A DNA stretch of 64,000 bases. Origin: Streptomyces sp. NBC_00690. GTDB lineage: Bacteria > Actinomycetota > Actinomycetes > Streptomycetales > Streptomycetaceae. The position numbers were made by a program, and so were the translations under genes. Shown one piece after another: positions 27,397 through 36,371 of this stretch (positions within the stretch are counted from its first letter, which is position 1; every line of letters begins with the position of its first letter). The stretch covers positions 744,001-808,000 of the forward strand of contig NZ_CP109009.1 of NCBI RefSeq assembly GCF_036226685.1. Direction: 5' to 3'. The notes beneath the pieces are model-generated. The model saw only the letters and a list, made by a program, of their open reading frames with translations. It did not search any database and was not told where the DNA came from.

Positions 27397-28443
27397 GTGT
27401 CCCTCCCCGCCTTCGTGTACGACGCCCTGCCGATGCGCGTCGTCTTCGGCAACGGCAGCCTCAGCAGGCTGCCTGAGGAGATCGACCGCCTCGGCCTGCG
27501 CCGGGTGCTGGTCCTGTGCACACCCGAGCAGCAGGACCTCGCCGGACAAGTGGCCGAACTCGTCGGCGAGCGGGCGGCGGGCACCTTCGCGCAGGCCCGA
27601 ATGCACGTGCCCGTCGAGACGGTGGCCGCCGCCGCAGCCGAGGCCGGGCGTCTCGACGCGGACGGCTATCTCGCTGTCGGCGGCGGATCCACGATCGGCC
27701 TGGGCAAGGCGCTGGCGCTGGAGTCCGGGGCTCCCGTGGTCGCGGTCCCCACCACGTACGCGGGCTCGGAGATGACGCCGATCTGGGGCCTGACCGAGAA
27801 CGCGCAGAAGCGGACCGGTCGGGACCCAGCAGTGCTGCCGCGCAGCGTCGTCTACGACCCCGATCTCACCCTGACGCTCCCGCCGGCGGTCTCGGCCACC
27901 AGTGGGCTGAACGCCCTCGCGCACGCCGTCGAGGCGCTCTACGCACCGGACGGGTCGCCGGTCATCGCGGCGATGGCCGAGCAGGGCGTGCGCGACCTGG
28001 CGGCCGCGCTGCCGAAGCTCGTCGCCGACCCCCGGGACCGGGGCGCCCGCGCCGCCGCGCTCCAGGGCGCCTGGCTGTGCGGGGCCTGCCTGGGGGCCAC
28101 CACGATGGGCCTGCACCACAAGCTCTGCCACGCACTGGGCGGCACCTTGAACCTGCCCCACGCCCAGACCCACGCCGTTGTGCTGCCGCACGTGGCCGCC
28201 TTCAACCTGCCAGCCGCGCCGCAGGCGGAGGCGGCGCTGTCCCGGGCCCTGGACACCGACGACCCGGCAGGCGCGCTCGCAGCCCTCGCGGACGCCGTAG
28301 GCGCACCGCGCCAGCTCTCACAGCTCGGCGTGACCGCGACCGATCTACCCCCGATCGTGGAGGCAGTCCTGGCCAACCCATACTCCAACCCCCGCCCGGT
28401 CGGCCGCGCCGACCTCAAGCAACTCCTGACAGGTGCACTCTGA
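27397..28443 (+). CDS. maleylacetate reductase
   Basis: 348 residues from a GTG with ACGGAG eight bases upstream, 14 bases after the dioxygenase stop. The NAD(P)-binding turn GGGSTIGLGKA, the PTTYAGSEMTPIWG motif and the C-terminal GLHHKLCHALGG histidine cluster identify this branch of the iron-alcohol-dehydrogenase superfamily. It reduces maleylacetate to 3-oxoadipate with NAD(P)H, feeding the beta-ketoadipate route. Its stop lies at the edge of a truncated next gene. Confidence 0.85.
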   Translation: MSLPAFVYDALPMRVVFGNGSLSRLPEEIDRLGLRRVLVLCTPEQQDLAGQVAELVGERAAGTFAQARMHVPVETVAAAAAEAGRLDADGYLAVGGGSTIGLGKALALESGAPVVAVPTTYAGSEMTPIWGLTENAQKRTGRDPAVLPRSVVYDPDLTLTLPPAVSATSGLNALAHAVEALYAPDGSPVIAAMAEQGVRDLAAALPKLVADPRDRGARAAALQGAWLCGACLGATTMGLHHKLCHALGGTLNLPHAQTHAVVLPHVAAFNLPAAPQAEAALSRALDTDDPAGALAALADAVGAPRQLSQLGVTATDLPPIVEAVLANPYSNPRPVGRADLKQLLTGAL

Positions 28444-28502
28444 CGACCCTCTTCGACGACGTGGTGATCCGCACACCGGTCCGCACCCCCGTGGGGCGGA
28501 TG
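28440..28502 (+). pseudogene. first codons of a truncated gene, possibly a thiolase
   Basis: A frame overlapping the reductase stop reads TTLFDDVV then RTPVRTPVGR, like the start of an acetyl-CoA/beta-ketoadipyl-CoA thiolase, the logical last pathway step. The start would be CTG (28440), perhaps a mutated ATG. Similarity ends after ~20 codons, where unrelated minus-strand sequence begins. The identification rests on a short motif and on pathway logic. Confidence 0.3.
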
Positions 28503-28532
28503 GCCACCGCGGTGGCCAGGTCCGCGGCGGGA

Positions 28533-28698
28533 GGGGGGAGAGACCGCCGAAGCGCGCGTAGTCGGCGTAGCCTGCCGCCACAACGGTGACCTCGGGCCGG
28601 ATCTCCTTACATGCCTGGACGATCGCACTCATGGCTTCGGCTTCCACGGCCGACGTTCGGGAACCGTGCAGGTCACCCTTCACGTAGGAGACCTCGCC
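28533..28698 (-). pseudogene. fragment resembling (5-formylfuran-3-yl)methyl phosphate synthase (MfnB-like)
   Basis: About 55 codons read YVKGDLHGSRTS, then AIVQACKEIRPEVTVVAAGYADYARFGG, close to the central strand-helix of the MfnB/DUF556 TIM-barrel family. Both ends are missing. It abuts the truncated catabolic operon tail head-on, marking a recombination join near 28510. Confidence 0.4.
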
Positions 28699-29097
28699 CT
28701 CCTGGTGGGGAAGCGGAGCCTTGGCCCGAGGGAATCGTAGGCGCGGTACGGTCAACTGCTGCCGTCCGCCGGTGCACCGTCCGGCTCAGCGCGGTGCGGA
28801 GAAGGGGCAGGTCCAGCGCCTCCTGGGGAACGGCAACGAGCGCATCCGCGACAAGTGAGGCCCGACCGCTGTCCTGTCCACGGCGGCCAGGCCGGCGTGG
28901 TGGTGGACCGGACAGCGCCGGTCGATGCCGGGGCAACGGTCCTCAACCACAGGATGCGCCTCTTATGGCCAGTACGGTACGGATGTTCCCTTTGTCATAG
29001 TTGGCGGGATACCGTCCACCTCAGGTAGAACCCTGCCAGAGGGGGAGCAGCGTATGAGTGCCGTTGATACTGGTGCCGGCCGGGGCGGCCGCCGGGT
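28699..29097. other. no gene seen; upstream region of lexA-like gene
   Basis: No supported ORF; a 15-codon frame (ATG 29054) ends immediately before the lexA-like start. I looked for an actinobacterial SOS box upstream of 29098 and did not find a convincing one, which is unusual for a lexA gene. Confidence 0.35.
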
Positions 29098-29745
29098 GTG
29101 AGCGCTGATTCCCATGAACTCAGTGCGCGCCAGGTGTCGATCGTCGAGTTCATCGAGCGGGAGGCAGCCCGGCAGGGTTATCCGCCGTCCATGCGGGAGA
29201 TTGGCTTGGGGGTTGATCTCAAGAGCACGTCATCGGTGGCGCATCAGCTGCTGGCTTTGGAGCGCAAGGGTGTTCTCTACCGTGACCGGCACCGGCCCCG
29301 TGCCTACCGTGTGCGTCACGGATGGGCCGACGACTTCCCTGAGGCGCCGACAGCCAGCACTCCGGAGTTGGCCCTCGTCCCCCTGGTTGGCCGGATCACC
29401 GCGGGTGCACCCATCCTCGCTGAGGAACACATCGAGGACATCCTCCCCCTGCCACGCAGCCTTGTCGGCCTAGGTGATGTGTTCCCGCTCAAAGCTGTTG
29501 GCGACAGCATGATCGATGCCGCGATCTGTGAGGGGACACTGTCGCCGTGAGGCGTCAACACAGTGCTGACCACGGGGATATCGTCGCGGCGCTCGTGGAT
29601 GGCGAAGCCACCCTCAAGCGCCTACGCCGCGACAACGGCCGAGTGCCGAGTGTGGCTCACACCCCACACCCCAGCCTATGAACCAATCCCCGGCGAGAAC
29701 GCGACGATCCTCGGCAAGGTTGTCGCCGTCCTCCGAACCGTTTGA
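29098..29745 (+). pseudogene. lexA: lexA-like SOS repressor with two small lesions
   Basis: The first frame (150 residues, stop at 29550) has the winged-helix operator-binding domain (YPPSMREIGLGVDL, STSSVAHQLLALERKG), the Ala-Gly cleavage site in ITAGAPI, and the catalytic Ser in GDSMI. The catalytic Lys (GEATLKRL) lies in another frame, and the last segment ([18 protein letters not shown]) is back in the first. Restoring one G in the run 29532-29535 and removing one copy of a tandem CCGAGTG duplication (29639-29652) rebuilds a complete LexA. As written, the product would bind DNA poorly or be non-cleavable. It is shorter at the N-terminus than the usual chromosomal Streptomyces LexA, suggesting an accessory paralogue. 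Confidence 0.75.
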
Positions 29746-30250
29746 AAGTCCCTTAGCTGTTTTGCCTTCACATCTTGGGCAGACCCGGAACCGTTGACGC
29801 TTCCCCCGGCCCGGCGTACCAAGACTTTCAGGCCGTGCGGCGGGCGGGCTCCCCGGTCACTTCGGAGCGGAAGAAGCAGGCGGCCGAGCTGTGGCGGGTC
29901 GGCACCGAGAACGGGCGTGAAGTCGGACGGCTCACCGGTTTGTCTCGCACAACGCTGCACGCGGCTCCCGCGGGGTGCGGCTTCGAACCGACCGAGCGGA
30001 CACCGGGCAGGAAGGGGCACTCCATACCGCTCGGCAACTGCAGCGGCGCCCTCCAACTCGGTCGACCTCCCAGGTTTCGCGATCACGCCACATCACCGCA
30101 GGGACCTTTCACGGGAGCGGCGAATGCAGTCGCGGCCACAGCGCGGTTCGAGCAGTAGTGTCCCGTTCCAGGTGTACTCGTCCTTGGTCTCCTGACGGGG
30201 ACGGTGCTCAGGTGCTAGAAGTGGGAGCCGATCCCAGGAAGGGCAGGGCG
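29746..30250. other. no certain gene; possible small HTH remnant
   Basis: One plus-strand frame near 29860-29970 reads KKQAAELWRVGTENG then VGRLTGLSRTTLH, which has a helix-turn-helix rhythm, but it has no clear start and dissolves soon after. Nothing else is seen before the gene at 30251. Confidence 0.25.
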
Positions 30251-31003
30251 ATGCGTTCCGAAGGTGTGCGCGCGGTGGTGTCGATCGCGTTGGTAGGTGC
30301 GGGCTCGGTGGCCGTACAGCGGTTTCGCTACCCGGGAGGCTGGGACTATGCCTTCAGCCCGCAGTACGGACCAGAGCGGCGGGTCCTGGCCCAGGCCCGT
30401 GACCGGTTCCGCAAACTGAAACAAGATCGGGAGTCGCGTCTACAGGAAGCGCAGGAAGGTGCCTTCCTCGCCCGGAGCGCGCACGAGCAGCGCCTCGCAT
30501 TCGGCGAAGAGCGCCTGCGGGACCTCTTGTCACCGGTGCGAGGCGGGCTGGTGGAGGAGCTCGGTGAGATGGCCCTGTGTGAGAGGGCTCTCCTGATCGG
30601 GAACGAGGAGTTCCCGCTGGAGGGTCTCCGTGCCGATTACGAGTGGTCGCCGACGGGCAGATACCGCATCTGTGTGATGCCACGGGGCGGTGGGACTCGG
30701 CACATCTCCTTTTCCCGGGATGAGTACGCGGAGGGCGCGGTACGGGCGTTCGCCGAGCGGGTGACCACGGCCGGTGCGACCCATGCCCAGGACCTCGCGG
30801 GCCGGCACGAACGAAGCACGCGGGTCTGGGCCGACCTGGTACAAACTCGCGCGGACACCGCGGCGGTGGACGAGGCTGAGCGGCAGGTCGACGAGGTGGC
30901 CAAAGCCAACAGGCACGACCCAGAGTTGGCGGATGCCCAGAGTGATTTGGAGGAGGCACGCCATCGGTGGTATGAGCTCACGGGGCACTGGCCGGGCTCA
31001 TAG
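30251..31003 (+). CDS. unknown protein with N-terminal hydrophobic segment and coiled coil
   Basis: 250 residues from the ATG at 30251, preceded by AGGGC. Residues 6-22 are hydrophobic (VVSIALVGAGSVAV) and may anchor the protein. Residues 35-95 are a long charged helix (RRVLAQARDRFRKLKQDRES), and residues 185-240 form a second coiled coil. Between them a beta-rich domain contains YEWSPTGRYRICVMP and a short His/Ser motif. I recognise no family or catalytic signature. It stands alone between remnants. Its codon use is typical of the window, so I take it as real. Confidence 0.55.
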   Translation: MRSEGVRAVVSIALVGAGSVAVQRFRYPGGWDYAFSPQYGPERRVLAQARDRFRKLKQDRESRLQEAQEGAFLARSAHEQRLAFGEERLRDLLSPVRGGLVEELGEMALCERALLIGNEEFPLEGLRADYEWSPTGRYRICVMPRGGGTRHISFSRDEYAEGAVRAFAERVTTAGATHAQDLAGRHERSTRVWADLVQTRADTAAVDEAERQVDEVAKANRHDPELADAQSDLEEARHRWYELTGHWPGS

Positions 31004-31179
31004 TGAGCTGCCCCCTCCTCAGGTGTGCGAGAGGAGGCTGGATTTCTCGGATGACGAGGCTTCGCCCCGGGGGTCTTGGAAGCGGCTGCCGTCGAGAGTC
31101 ACGCTGGACGGGCAGCGTTGGCGGTGACGGTCCTCGTGGTCTCGGAGTCCTCGGCCCGGGAGGCTGCAGGGTGGTTTTG

Positions 31180-31580
31180 CACCATCTGCCGCGGGACAGG
31201 GTGGTCTTGCCGTCGGGGGTGATGGTGACCTGGGAGCCGTAGACGGGCAGTTCGCCCCACGTGTTGAGGCGGTCTCGGGTGTCCTCCAGCGCATCCCACA
31301 GGCGCCGGGGTCCGTCCTGGTGGACGGTCGGCGGTTCGCGGCGTGTGGCCGCCTCGGCCCGGGCCCAGGAGCCGTCTGGGTGCGCCATCCGCATCGTCCA
31401 CCCGCCACCGTCGCCTTGTCCCATGCGGTGGTTAATCCCGGGCAATTCCAACTCCAGCATGGAGCGCACATCCCAGGAGTTCTGTCCATCCAGCAGCGGG
31501 TAGCTGCTGGATGACACGGCCTCGCCATCGCCGTCCGCCGCCTCCCACACCTGGCGGGCGGGCGTGGCGTGCTCGTCGTC
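31180..31580 (-). pseudogene. unidentified gene tail
   Basis: About 130 codons in one minus frame read convincingly as protein (SYPLLDGQNSWDVRSMLELE, then GGWTMRMAHPDGSWARAEA, then GSQVTITPDGKTTLSRGRW). The sequence before and after turns to low-complexity Pro/Arg-rich frames. It could be the C-terminal part of a methyltransferase-type protein, but I am not sure of the family. Confidence 0.35.
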
Positions 31581-31617
31581 GCGACCGGCCTGGAAGCATG
31601 TCCGGCCGAGACGGCAA

Positions 31618-32016
31618 GCGGATTGGGGACAGATCGAGGCGCGGCAGGTGGCTGATGCGTGGCGACGGATCGAGTCGTGGCTGGCCGAGCACGCTCCGGC
31701 TTCTTTCGCTTCGCTGAGGGCCGGAGCGTCTGAGGAGAAGACTGCCGCGTTGGAAGATGCCATCGGCGTTTGTGTGTCTGCTGGGTTGAGGGCGCTGTGG
31801 CGGGCGCGCGCTGGTGTGGAAGGCGCGGGTTGTGCGGTGTTCATGCTGGGGAATTGGGCGTTGATGGGGCTTGATGCGGTGGAGGGCGTGTACCGAAGGC
31901 GCATGGGGTTTCAGCGGGACCCGACCACGCCGCATCCTTCGCCGCCTTCCAACCCGACCCCGCCGACCGGCCGGACAGCCCCGCCCTCAACGGCCACGCG
32001 CTGGTGGGCCGACTGA
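31618..32016 (+). pseudogene. SMI1/KNR4 (SUKH)-like fragment
   Basis: The frame contains VADAWRRIESWLAEHAPASF, then SLRAGASEEKTAALEDAIGV and LRALWRAR, the order of motifs in the N-terminal half of SUKH proteins. These are often immunity proteins against contact-dependent or polymorphic toxins. The conserved C-terminal half is absent: the frame turns Pro-rich and ends at 32016. The neighbouring frame (PDSPALNGHALVGRLMDHGVVDD) appears to carry on as coding sequence, so a shift near 31920 is likely. No start with a ribosome site was found. Confidence 0.4.
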
Positions 32017-32368
32017 TGGACCACGGAGTCGTCGACGACATTCTGACCACCCTCGCCGCACCCCCGAGTCCCAGCCCTCCGCCGGCGCGGCTGCGGCCCC
32101 GGGAGTGCTGCAGCCGCCGTGGGGTGCAGTTGCAGCCGTTCCCGGTCGAGCCGTGGGTCAGCCGGTGGTCAATGTGGTCAAGCGCGGTCAATGTGATCGG
32201 GGAGGGTAGCGGTCGCGGCTCGCCCGCGAGCGCTTCGGTCGGAGTGGCCGCGCTGGCGACCGACCGAGACCCCGTTTGCGGATGCCCGGCTACCCGATGT
32301 TCAGCAACTCCGCTGGTCGTAGCCAAGGGTGATGACCGATCAAGCAATTTGTTTGCCAGCCAGCGTCA

Positions 32369-32412
32369 GGACCGACCTTCTCAGCCGGTGGCGACCGGCG
32401 ACATCCCAGGAT
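32369..32412 (-). repeat. left copy of a diverged ~44-bp inverted repeat
   Basis: The reverse complement of this stretch (CCTGGGATGTCGCCGGTCGCC core) matches 35334-35376 with about eight differences. The pair lies outward of the LuxR-type gene and the IS110 relic and may be element ends or insertion-target repeats. Confidence 0.5.
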
Positions 32413-32454
32413 TACGGGGGGAGGGCACGCCAACCTCAGTTCTATGGTTAGGAG

Positions 32455-33573
32455 ATGACCTCATTCCGTGACAGGGGCCGCCGCATGCTGGGAGAGATCG
32501 ACGATCTGGCGGCAGCGAAGTTCCCTCTGGAACAGTTCTTCCGGCAGCTCCTCACCGTCCTCAGGCCCGCTCTCGGGTGTGAAGCGGGCTGCCTGCACGG
32601 GGCCGATCCGGTCACCGGCTTCCTGACCTCCACCGTTGCCGAGGGCCTGCAGCCGACCGCCTTCGAGCACGCCATCTGGTTGGAGATGTGGTCCGAAGAC
32701 ACCACTCGGTTCGTCGACATCCGGGCCGCCGGCCGCATCGTGGAGACCGTCCACCGCGCCACCGGTGGCCGCCCTGAACGCAGCGTGCGCTACCGGGAGT
32801 TGCTCGCCGAATACGGGCACGGCGACGAGCTGCGGATGAACTTCGATGTCGGCGGCGGGTTATGGGGAGCCGCCGCAATGATGCGCGAGGCCGGATCGGC
32901 GCCCTTCGGCGCGAGCGAGCAGAGACTGGCCGAACGGGCCGCCCGGGCTGTGGCCGCCGCCCTGCGCGACTATGCGCGGCCCACCGCGGGCATCCCTGAC
33001 GGGCAGGACCTCCGAGCGGACCCGCAGCACGGACCGTACTGGATCGGGGTCGCCGTCATCGGCCCCACCGGTCGGCTCACCTCCGCGGACTCCGGGGCCC
33101 GGCAACTGTTCGAGGAGCTCTCCGAGACGCAGTACCGCCCCGCCGGAGTACCGACCGCACTGGTCTACCTCTCCGAGCGAGCCCGCACCCACGCGACCTC
33201 CGGGAAGGCGGGTTCCCACGCCTGGACCCGGCTGCGCCGCCCCAACGGTCAGTGGCTCTCCGTCCATGCCTCGCTGCTCGACGAGTGCCCGCGGGGCAGC
33301 GTCGCCCTGGTCGCCCAGCCCGCGAGCCCGGTCGAGGTCATCCCGCTGTCCCTGCTGGCCCACCGGTTCTCCCCCCGCGAGCAGGATGTGGTCCTTCAGG
33401 CAGTACGGGGTTTGAGCACCAGGGACATAGCCCAGCGGCTCTTCCTGAGCCCGGCCACCGTCCAGGACCACCTGAAGTCGGCCTTCACCAAGACCGGCGT
33501 ACGCAGCCGCCGCGAACTCGTCGCACTCCTCGCGGCCCCGTACAACGCCGGACTCGGCCGCCCCCCGGCCTGA
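32455..33573 (+). CDS. GAF-like/LuxR-type transcriptional regulator
   Basis: 372 residues. Residues about 15-170 resemble a GAF-type sensory domain (LAAAKFPLEQFFRQLL, GCEAGCLHGADPVTG). Residues 195-290 are a second, PAS-like region (GPTGRLTSADSGARQLFEEL). Residues about 304-360 are the LuxR helix-turn-helix (RFSPREQDVVLQAVRGLSTR, then LFLSPATVQDHLKSAFTKTG). There is no phosphoreceiver domain, so it probably answers a small ligand or partner protein. It stands alone between mobile-element traces; its target genes cannot be inferred from position. Confidence 0.8.
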   Translation: MTSFRDRGRRMLGEIDDLAAAKFPLEQFFRQLLTVLRPALGCEAGCLHGADPVTGFLTSTVAEGLQPTAFEHAIWLEMWSEDTTRFVDIRAAGRIVETVHRATGGRPERSVRYRELLAEYGHGDELRMNFDVGGGLWGAAAMMREAGSAPFGASEQRLAERAARAVAAALRDYARPTAGIPDGQDLRADPQHGPYWIGVAVIGPTGRLTSADSGARQLFEELSETQYRPAGVPTALVYLSERARTHATSGKAGSHAWTRLRRPNGQWLSVHASLLDECPRGSVALVAQPASPVEVIPLSLLAHRFSPREQDVVLQAVRGLSTRDIAQRLFLSPATVQDHLKSAFTKTGVRSRRELVALLAAPYNAGLGRPPA

Positions 33574-34011
33574 CGCCCCGCCCGACCATCCCCGCCCCAG
33601 CTCTACCCACCTCACCCCGAAACCCGGCACGAGCCCGGACAGCACGAAAGCCCCGGGCCGTTGAACTGGGGCTGTGCCGAGGAACGGTCTACAACAGGTT
33701 GTCTCCGTACAGCAGGGAAGAGGTCGTCGATCCCTCCCCCGTTACCTTTTTCGTGGCCCTGCAATGGGGCGCCTGGCCTCCGAACCCGGTATGGCTGTGT
33801 GCCCCCTGTCGAAGTGGATGACCTCGGGGGTGTTGCCGCCGGGCTTCGAGGCACCGCTTGACCGCTGATGAGGGGCCTGACGACCACCTGGCCCGGCACA
33901 ACGCCGGATCTGTTCAACGGGTGGGGATGTCCGCGTAACGTGGTTGCCGGCGTGTGGTGCCGCGGGGACGGCCAGGAGTTGAGCAGAGCGAGAGGCGAGA
34001 GGCACGCGCAC
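33574..34011. other. non-coding 5' region of IS110 relic
   Basis: No gene is visible between the LuxR-type stop and the IS110 ATG. In IS110 elements the non-coding end before the transposase can encode the bridge RNA that selects target and donor. Such an RNA could lie here, but I did not identify its loops. Confidence 0.35.
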
Positions 34012-35226
34012 ATGGTCGACACCACCGCGATAGATCTCTTCCTCGGCCTGGACCTGGGCAAGGAGTTCCACCACGCCCATGGCCGCACCGGGGACGGCAG
34101 AACCGTGCACGACAAACGGCTACCGAACACCGAGCGGAAACTGCTGGAACTGTTCAACAGGCCGGTGGAGAAGTTCGGCACCCTGCTGGTGGTCGTGGAC
34201 CAGGTCGCCAACATCGGCGCTCTGCCACTGACGGTGGCCCGTGCGGCGGGCTGCCGGGTCGCCTGTCTGCCCGGACTGTCGATGCGGCGGGCCGCCGACC
34301 TCTACCCTGGCGAGGCCGAGACCGATGCCCGCGACGCCTTCGTGATCGCCGAGACGGCCCGCACGATGCCGCACACCTTGCATGCATCGACCGGGACGAG
34401 GAGATACTGGCCGCGCTGACCATGCCCACCGGCTACGACAACGACCTCACAGGGGAGGTCAACCGCACCGCCGACCGGCTGCGCGGCCTGCTCTCCCAGA
34501 TCCACCCCTCCCTGGAACGTGTTCTGGGCAAGCGCCTGGCCTACCCCTACATCCAGGCACTCCTGACCCGGCACGGCTCTCCCGCGAAGATCAGGAAGCT
34601 GGGGCGGGCCAGGGCGAGGCCCTACTCAAGGCGCACGGCTCGCGCAAGGCCCATCACCTCACCAGCGAGATCTTCGAGGCGCTGGACGAGCAGACCCTCG
34701 TCGTCCCGGCCACCGAAACCTCCGCGCTGATCATTCCGGGGCTGGCCGCCCAGCTCGGCGCCGCCCATGCCCAGCGCCGGCAGGCCGAGCAGGAGATCGC
34801 CGCCCTGCTGGAGAGACCCTCCCTCTCTTCCGCCTCCTGACGTCGCCGCCCGGCATGGGCGTCAGGACTTCCGCCGCCGTGATCGTGGCGATCGGAGACG
34901 GCACCACCTTCCCCACCGCCGGACACCTGGCCTCCTACTCCGGGCTGGCTCCGGCCACCAAGTCCTCGGGCACCTCGATCCGCGGTGAGCACGCACCCCA
35001 CCGGGGCAACCGGCTCATCAAACGGGCCCTGTTCCAAGCCGCGTTCGCCGCGATCGGCTGCAAGAGCGACCCGTCTTCCCGGATCTACTACGACCACCAG
35101 CGCGCCCGCGGCAAGACCCACACCCAGGCCGTGCTCCGCCTCGCCCGGCAACGGGTCAACGTCATCCACGCGATGATCCGCACCGGCAGTTACTACGAAC
35201 CCCGCACCCTCGCCCTCGCGGCCTGA
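34012..35226 (+). pseudogene. IS110-family transposase broken by three frameshifts
   Basis: From the ATG at 34012 the frame gives the N-terminal RuvC-like DEDD domain (DLFLGLDLGKEFHHA, then VVVDQVAN, then ETDARDAFVIAETAR) and stops at 34419. Three further pieces in shifted frames continue in order: EEILAALTMPTGYDNDL (from about 34400), EALLKAHGSRKAHHL (from about 34615), and the C-terminal serine-containing domain SPPGMGVRTSAAVIVAIGD, ending NVIHAMIRTGSYYEPRTLAL at 35226. All expected parts are present, so only small indels separate it from an intact ~400-residue IS110 transposase. Confidence 0.75.
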
Positions 35227-35673
35227 CAACCCGCCCACCCTGCCTGCTCCAGCGCACCGCACCCGACCCGCCGGGAACCCCGACGAATCCACCCCACCGG
35301 GGTTGACGAAACAGATAGGGGCACCCCCCGCAAACCTGGGATGTCACCGGTCGCCGCCGAATGGGAAAGTCTGTCCCGGTGCCACCACCCCTGCAACGGG
35401 GTCCGCCGCCCCGCACCCATGACACCTCCCCGGCAGAGGAGTTCCCGCCCCATGCCACGTGCCCCTCACCCCGGAGTCCCCGCCGACCGGCCAGACCCCC
35501 GCCCGTCCTGCCGCACCGCCGACGGGGCCCGGCCACCCGAGGGTGACCGGGCCACTCGTACGGGAGCCCTCGCGCCGTGCCCCAAGGGCTCCGGACCGAA
35601 ACCAGAATCGAAGGCGGTACGGCCATGCGGACTACTCACTGCCCGCCCGGCCGGTCACGCTACTGTGCCGCCG
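35227..35673. other. intergenic region containing the right copy of the inverted repeat
   Basis: No ORF is supported here. Apart from the repeat at 35334-35376 and short GC hairpins, I see nothing definite. The secreted-protein gene on the minus strand ends at 35674. Confidence 0.4.
35334..35376 (+). repeat. right copy of a diverged ~44-bp inverted repeat
   Basis: Matches the reverse complement of 32369-32412 at about 36 of 44 positions. It begins 108 bases after the IS110 transposase stop, a plausible place for that element's right end. Confidence 0.5.
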
Positions 35674-36213
35674 TCAGTTCCAGGGGTTGGCCTGCTGGTC
35701 GTTGATGGCGGTCCAGAAGCGGGCGTTGGGGGCAATGTTGCCGTATGCCCAGAAGCTCCACCCGCCGACGTTCTCCAGGTCCGCACCGTAGCGGCCGTCG
35801 TGGAACTCGGCCTGGCGCCAGCCGATGCCGAAGGCCGCCGAGCAGACGCTGTTGGCCGCGGCCTGGCTGTTCAGCCGGGAGCCCTTCACCGACGGGCTGA
35901 GCGCGACGGTGCCGCCGGCCCAACCGTTGTAGAAGCCCAGGCTGATGCCCTCCGGCGCCGGGCTGCCGTCCACGTTGATGCAGAGGACCGGCAGCGAGAC
36001 GGACGGAAGGGTGTCGCCGTTGTACGGGTCGCTCGGCGTCAGGTGCGCCGGACCGCCGACCCGGACGGTCCCGTCGGGGCCTGTGCCCAGCGTCTGCCAG
36101 GTCATCCCCTTGTGGGTCGCCGGCCCGGCGGCCTGCGCGGTGCTCACCGAGAGGGGAACCAGGGCCAGGCCGAGGGCGACGGCCAGGGCTGCGGCCCGCT
36201 TCATACGCTTCAT
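35674..36213 (-). CDS. secreted protein of unknown function
   Basis: 179 residues from an ATG at 36213 with AAGGAG seven bases upstream. The N-terminus is a standard Sec signal peptide: basic MKRMKR, a hydrophobic core ALAVALGLALVPLSV, and an Ala-x-Ala site (AQA) near residue 27. The mature part has two Cys that could pair (PVLCIN, NSVCSA) and an aromatic-rich end (WRQAEFHDGRYG, then GGWSFWAYG, then RFWTAIND). That end recurs in uncharacterised bacterial secreted proteins. No enzyme motif is seen. It is divergent from the AfsR-like gene, which may regulate it. Confidence 0.65.
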   Translation of the reverse strand: MKRMKRAAALAVALGLALVPLSVSTAQAAGPATHKGMTWQTLGTGPDGTVRVGGPAHLTPSDPYNGDTLPSVSLPVLCINVDGSPAPEGISLGFYNGWAGGTVALSPSVKGSRLNSQAAANSVCSAAFGIGWRQAEFHDGRYGADLENVGGWSFWAYGNIAPNARFWTAINDQQANPWN

Positions 36214-36371
36214 ACGACTGCTCCTTGAGTGTGAGGGAGCCGGCCCTTGCGGGGCCAGTGGAAGAAGACTCCCAAGCAGCTGCACGAAGTTGACACGATT
36301 CCGTCACCGAGTGGTCACGGGGTTCGAAAGCACCGAGTCGGCTCGATGTCGGCCAACTACGAGAGGGACAC
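36214..36371. promoter_or_regulatory. divergent promoter region
   Basis: This 158-base spacer lies between the secreted-protein gene and the AfsR-like regulator and must carry both promoters. SARP-type regulators bind short direct repeats in such spacers; I could not define a repeat with confidence. Confidence 0.35.

Noticed and set aside
28900..29097. SOS box upstream of the lexA-like gene
   Set aside because: No sequence matching the actinobacterial palindromic consensus could be found by eye.
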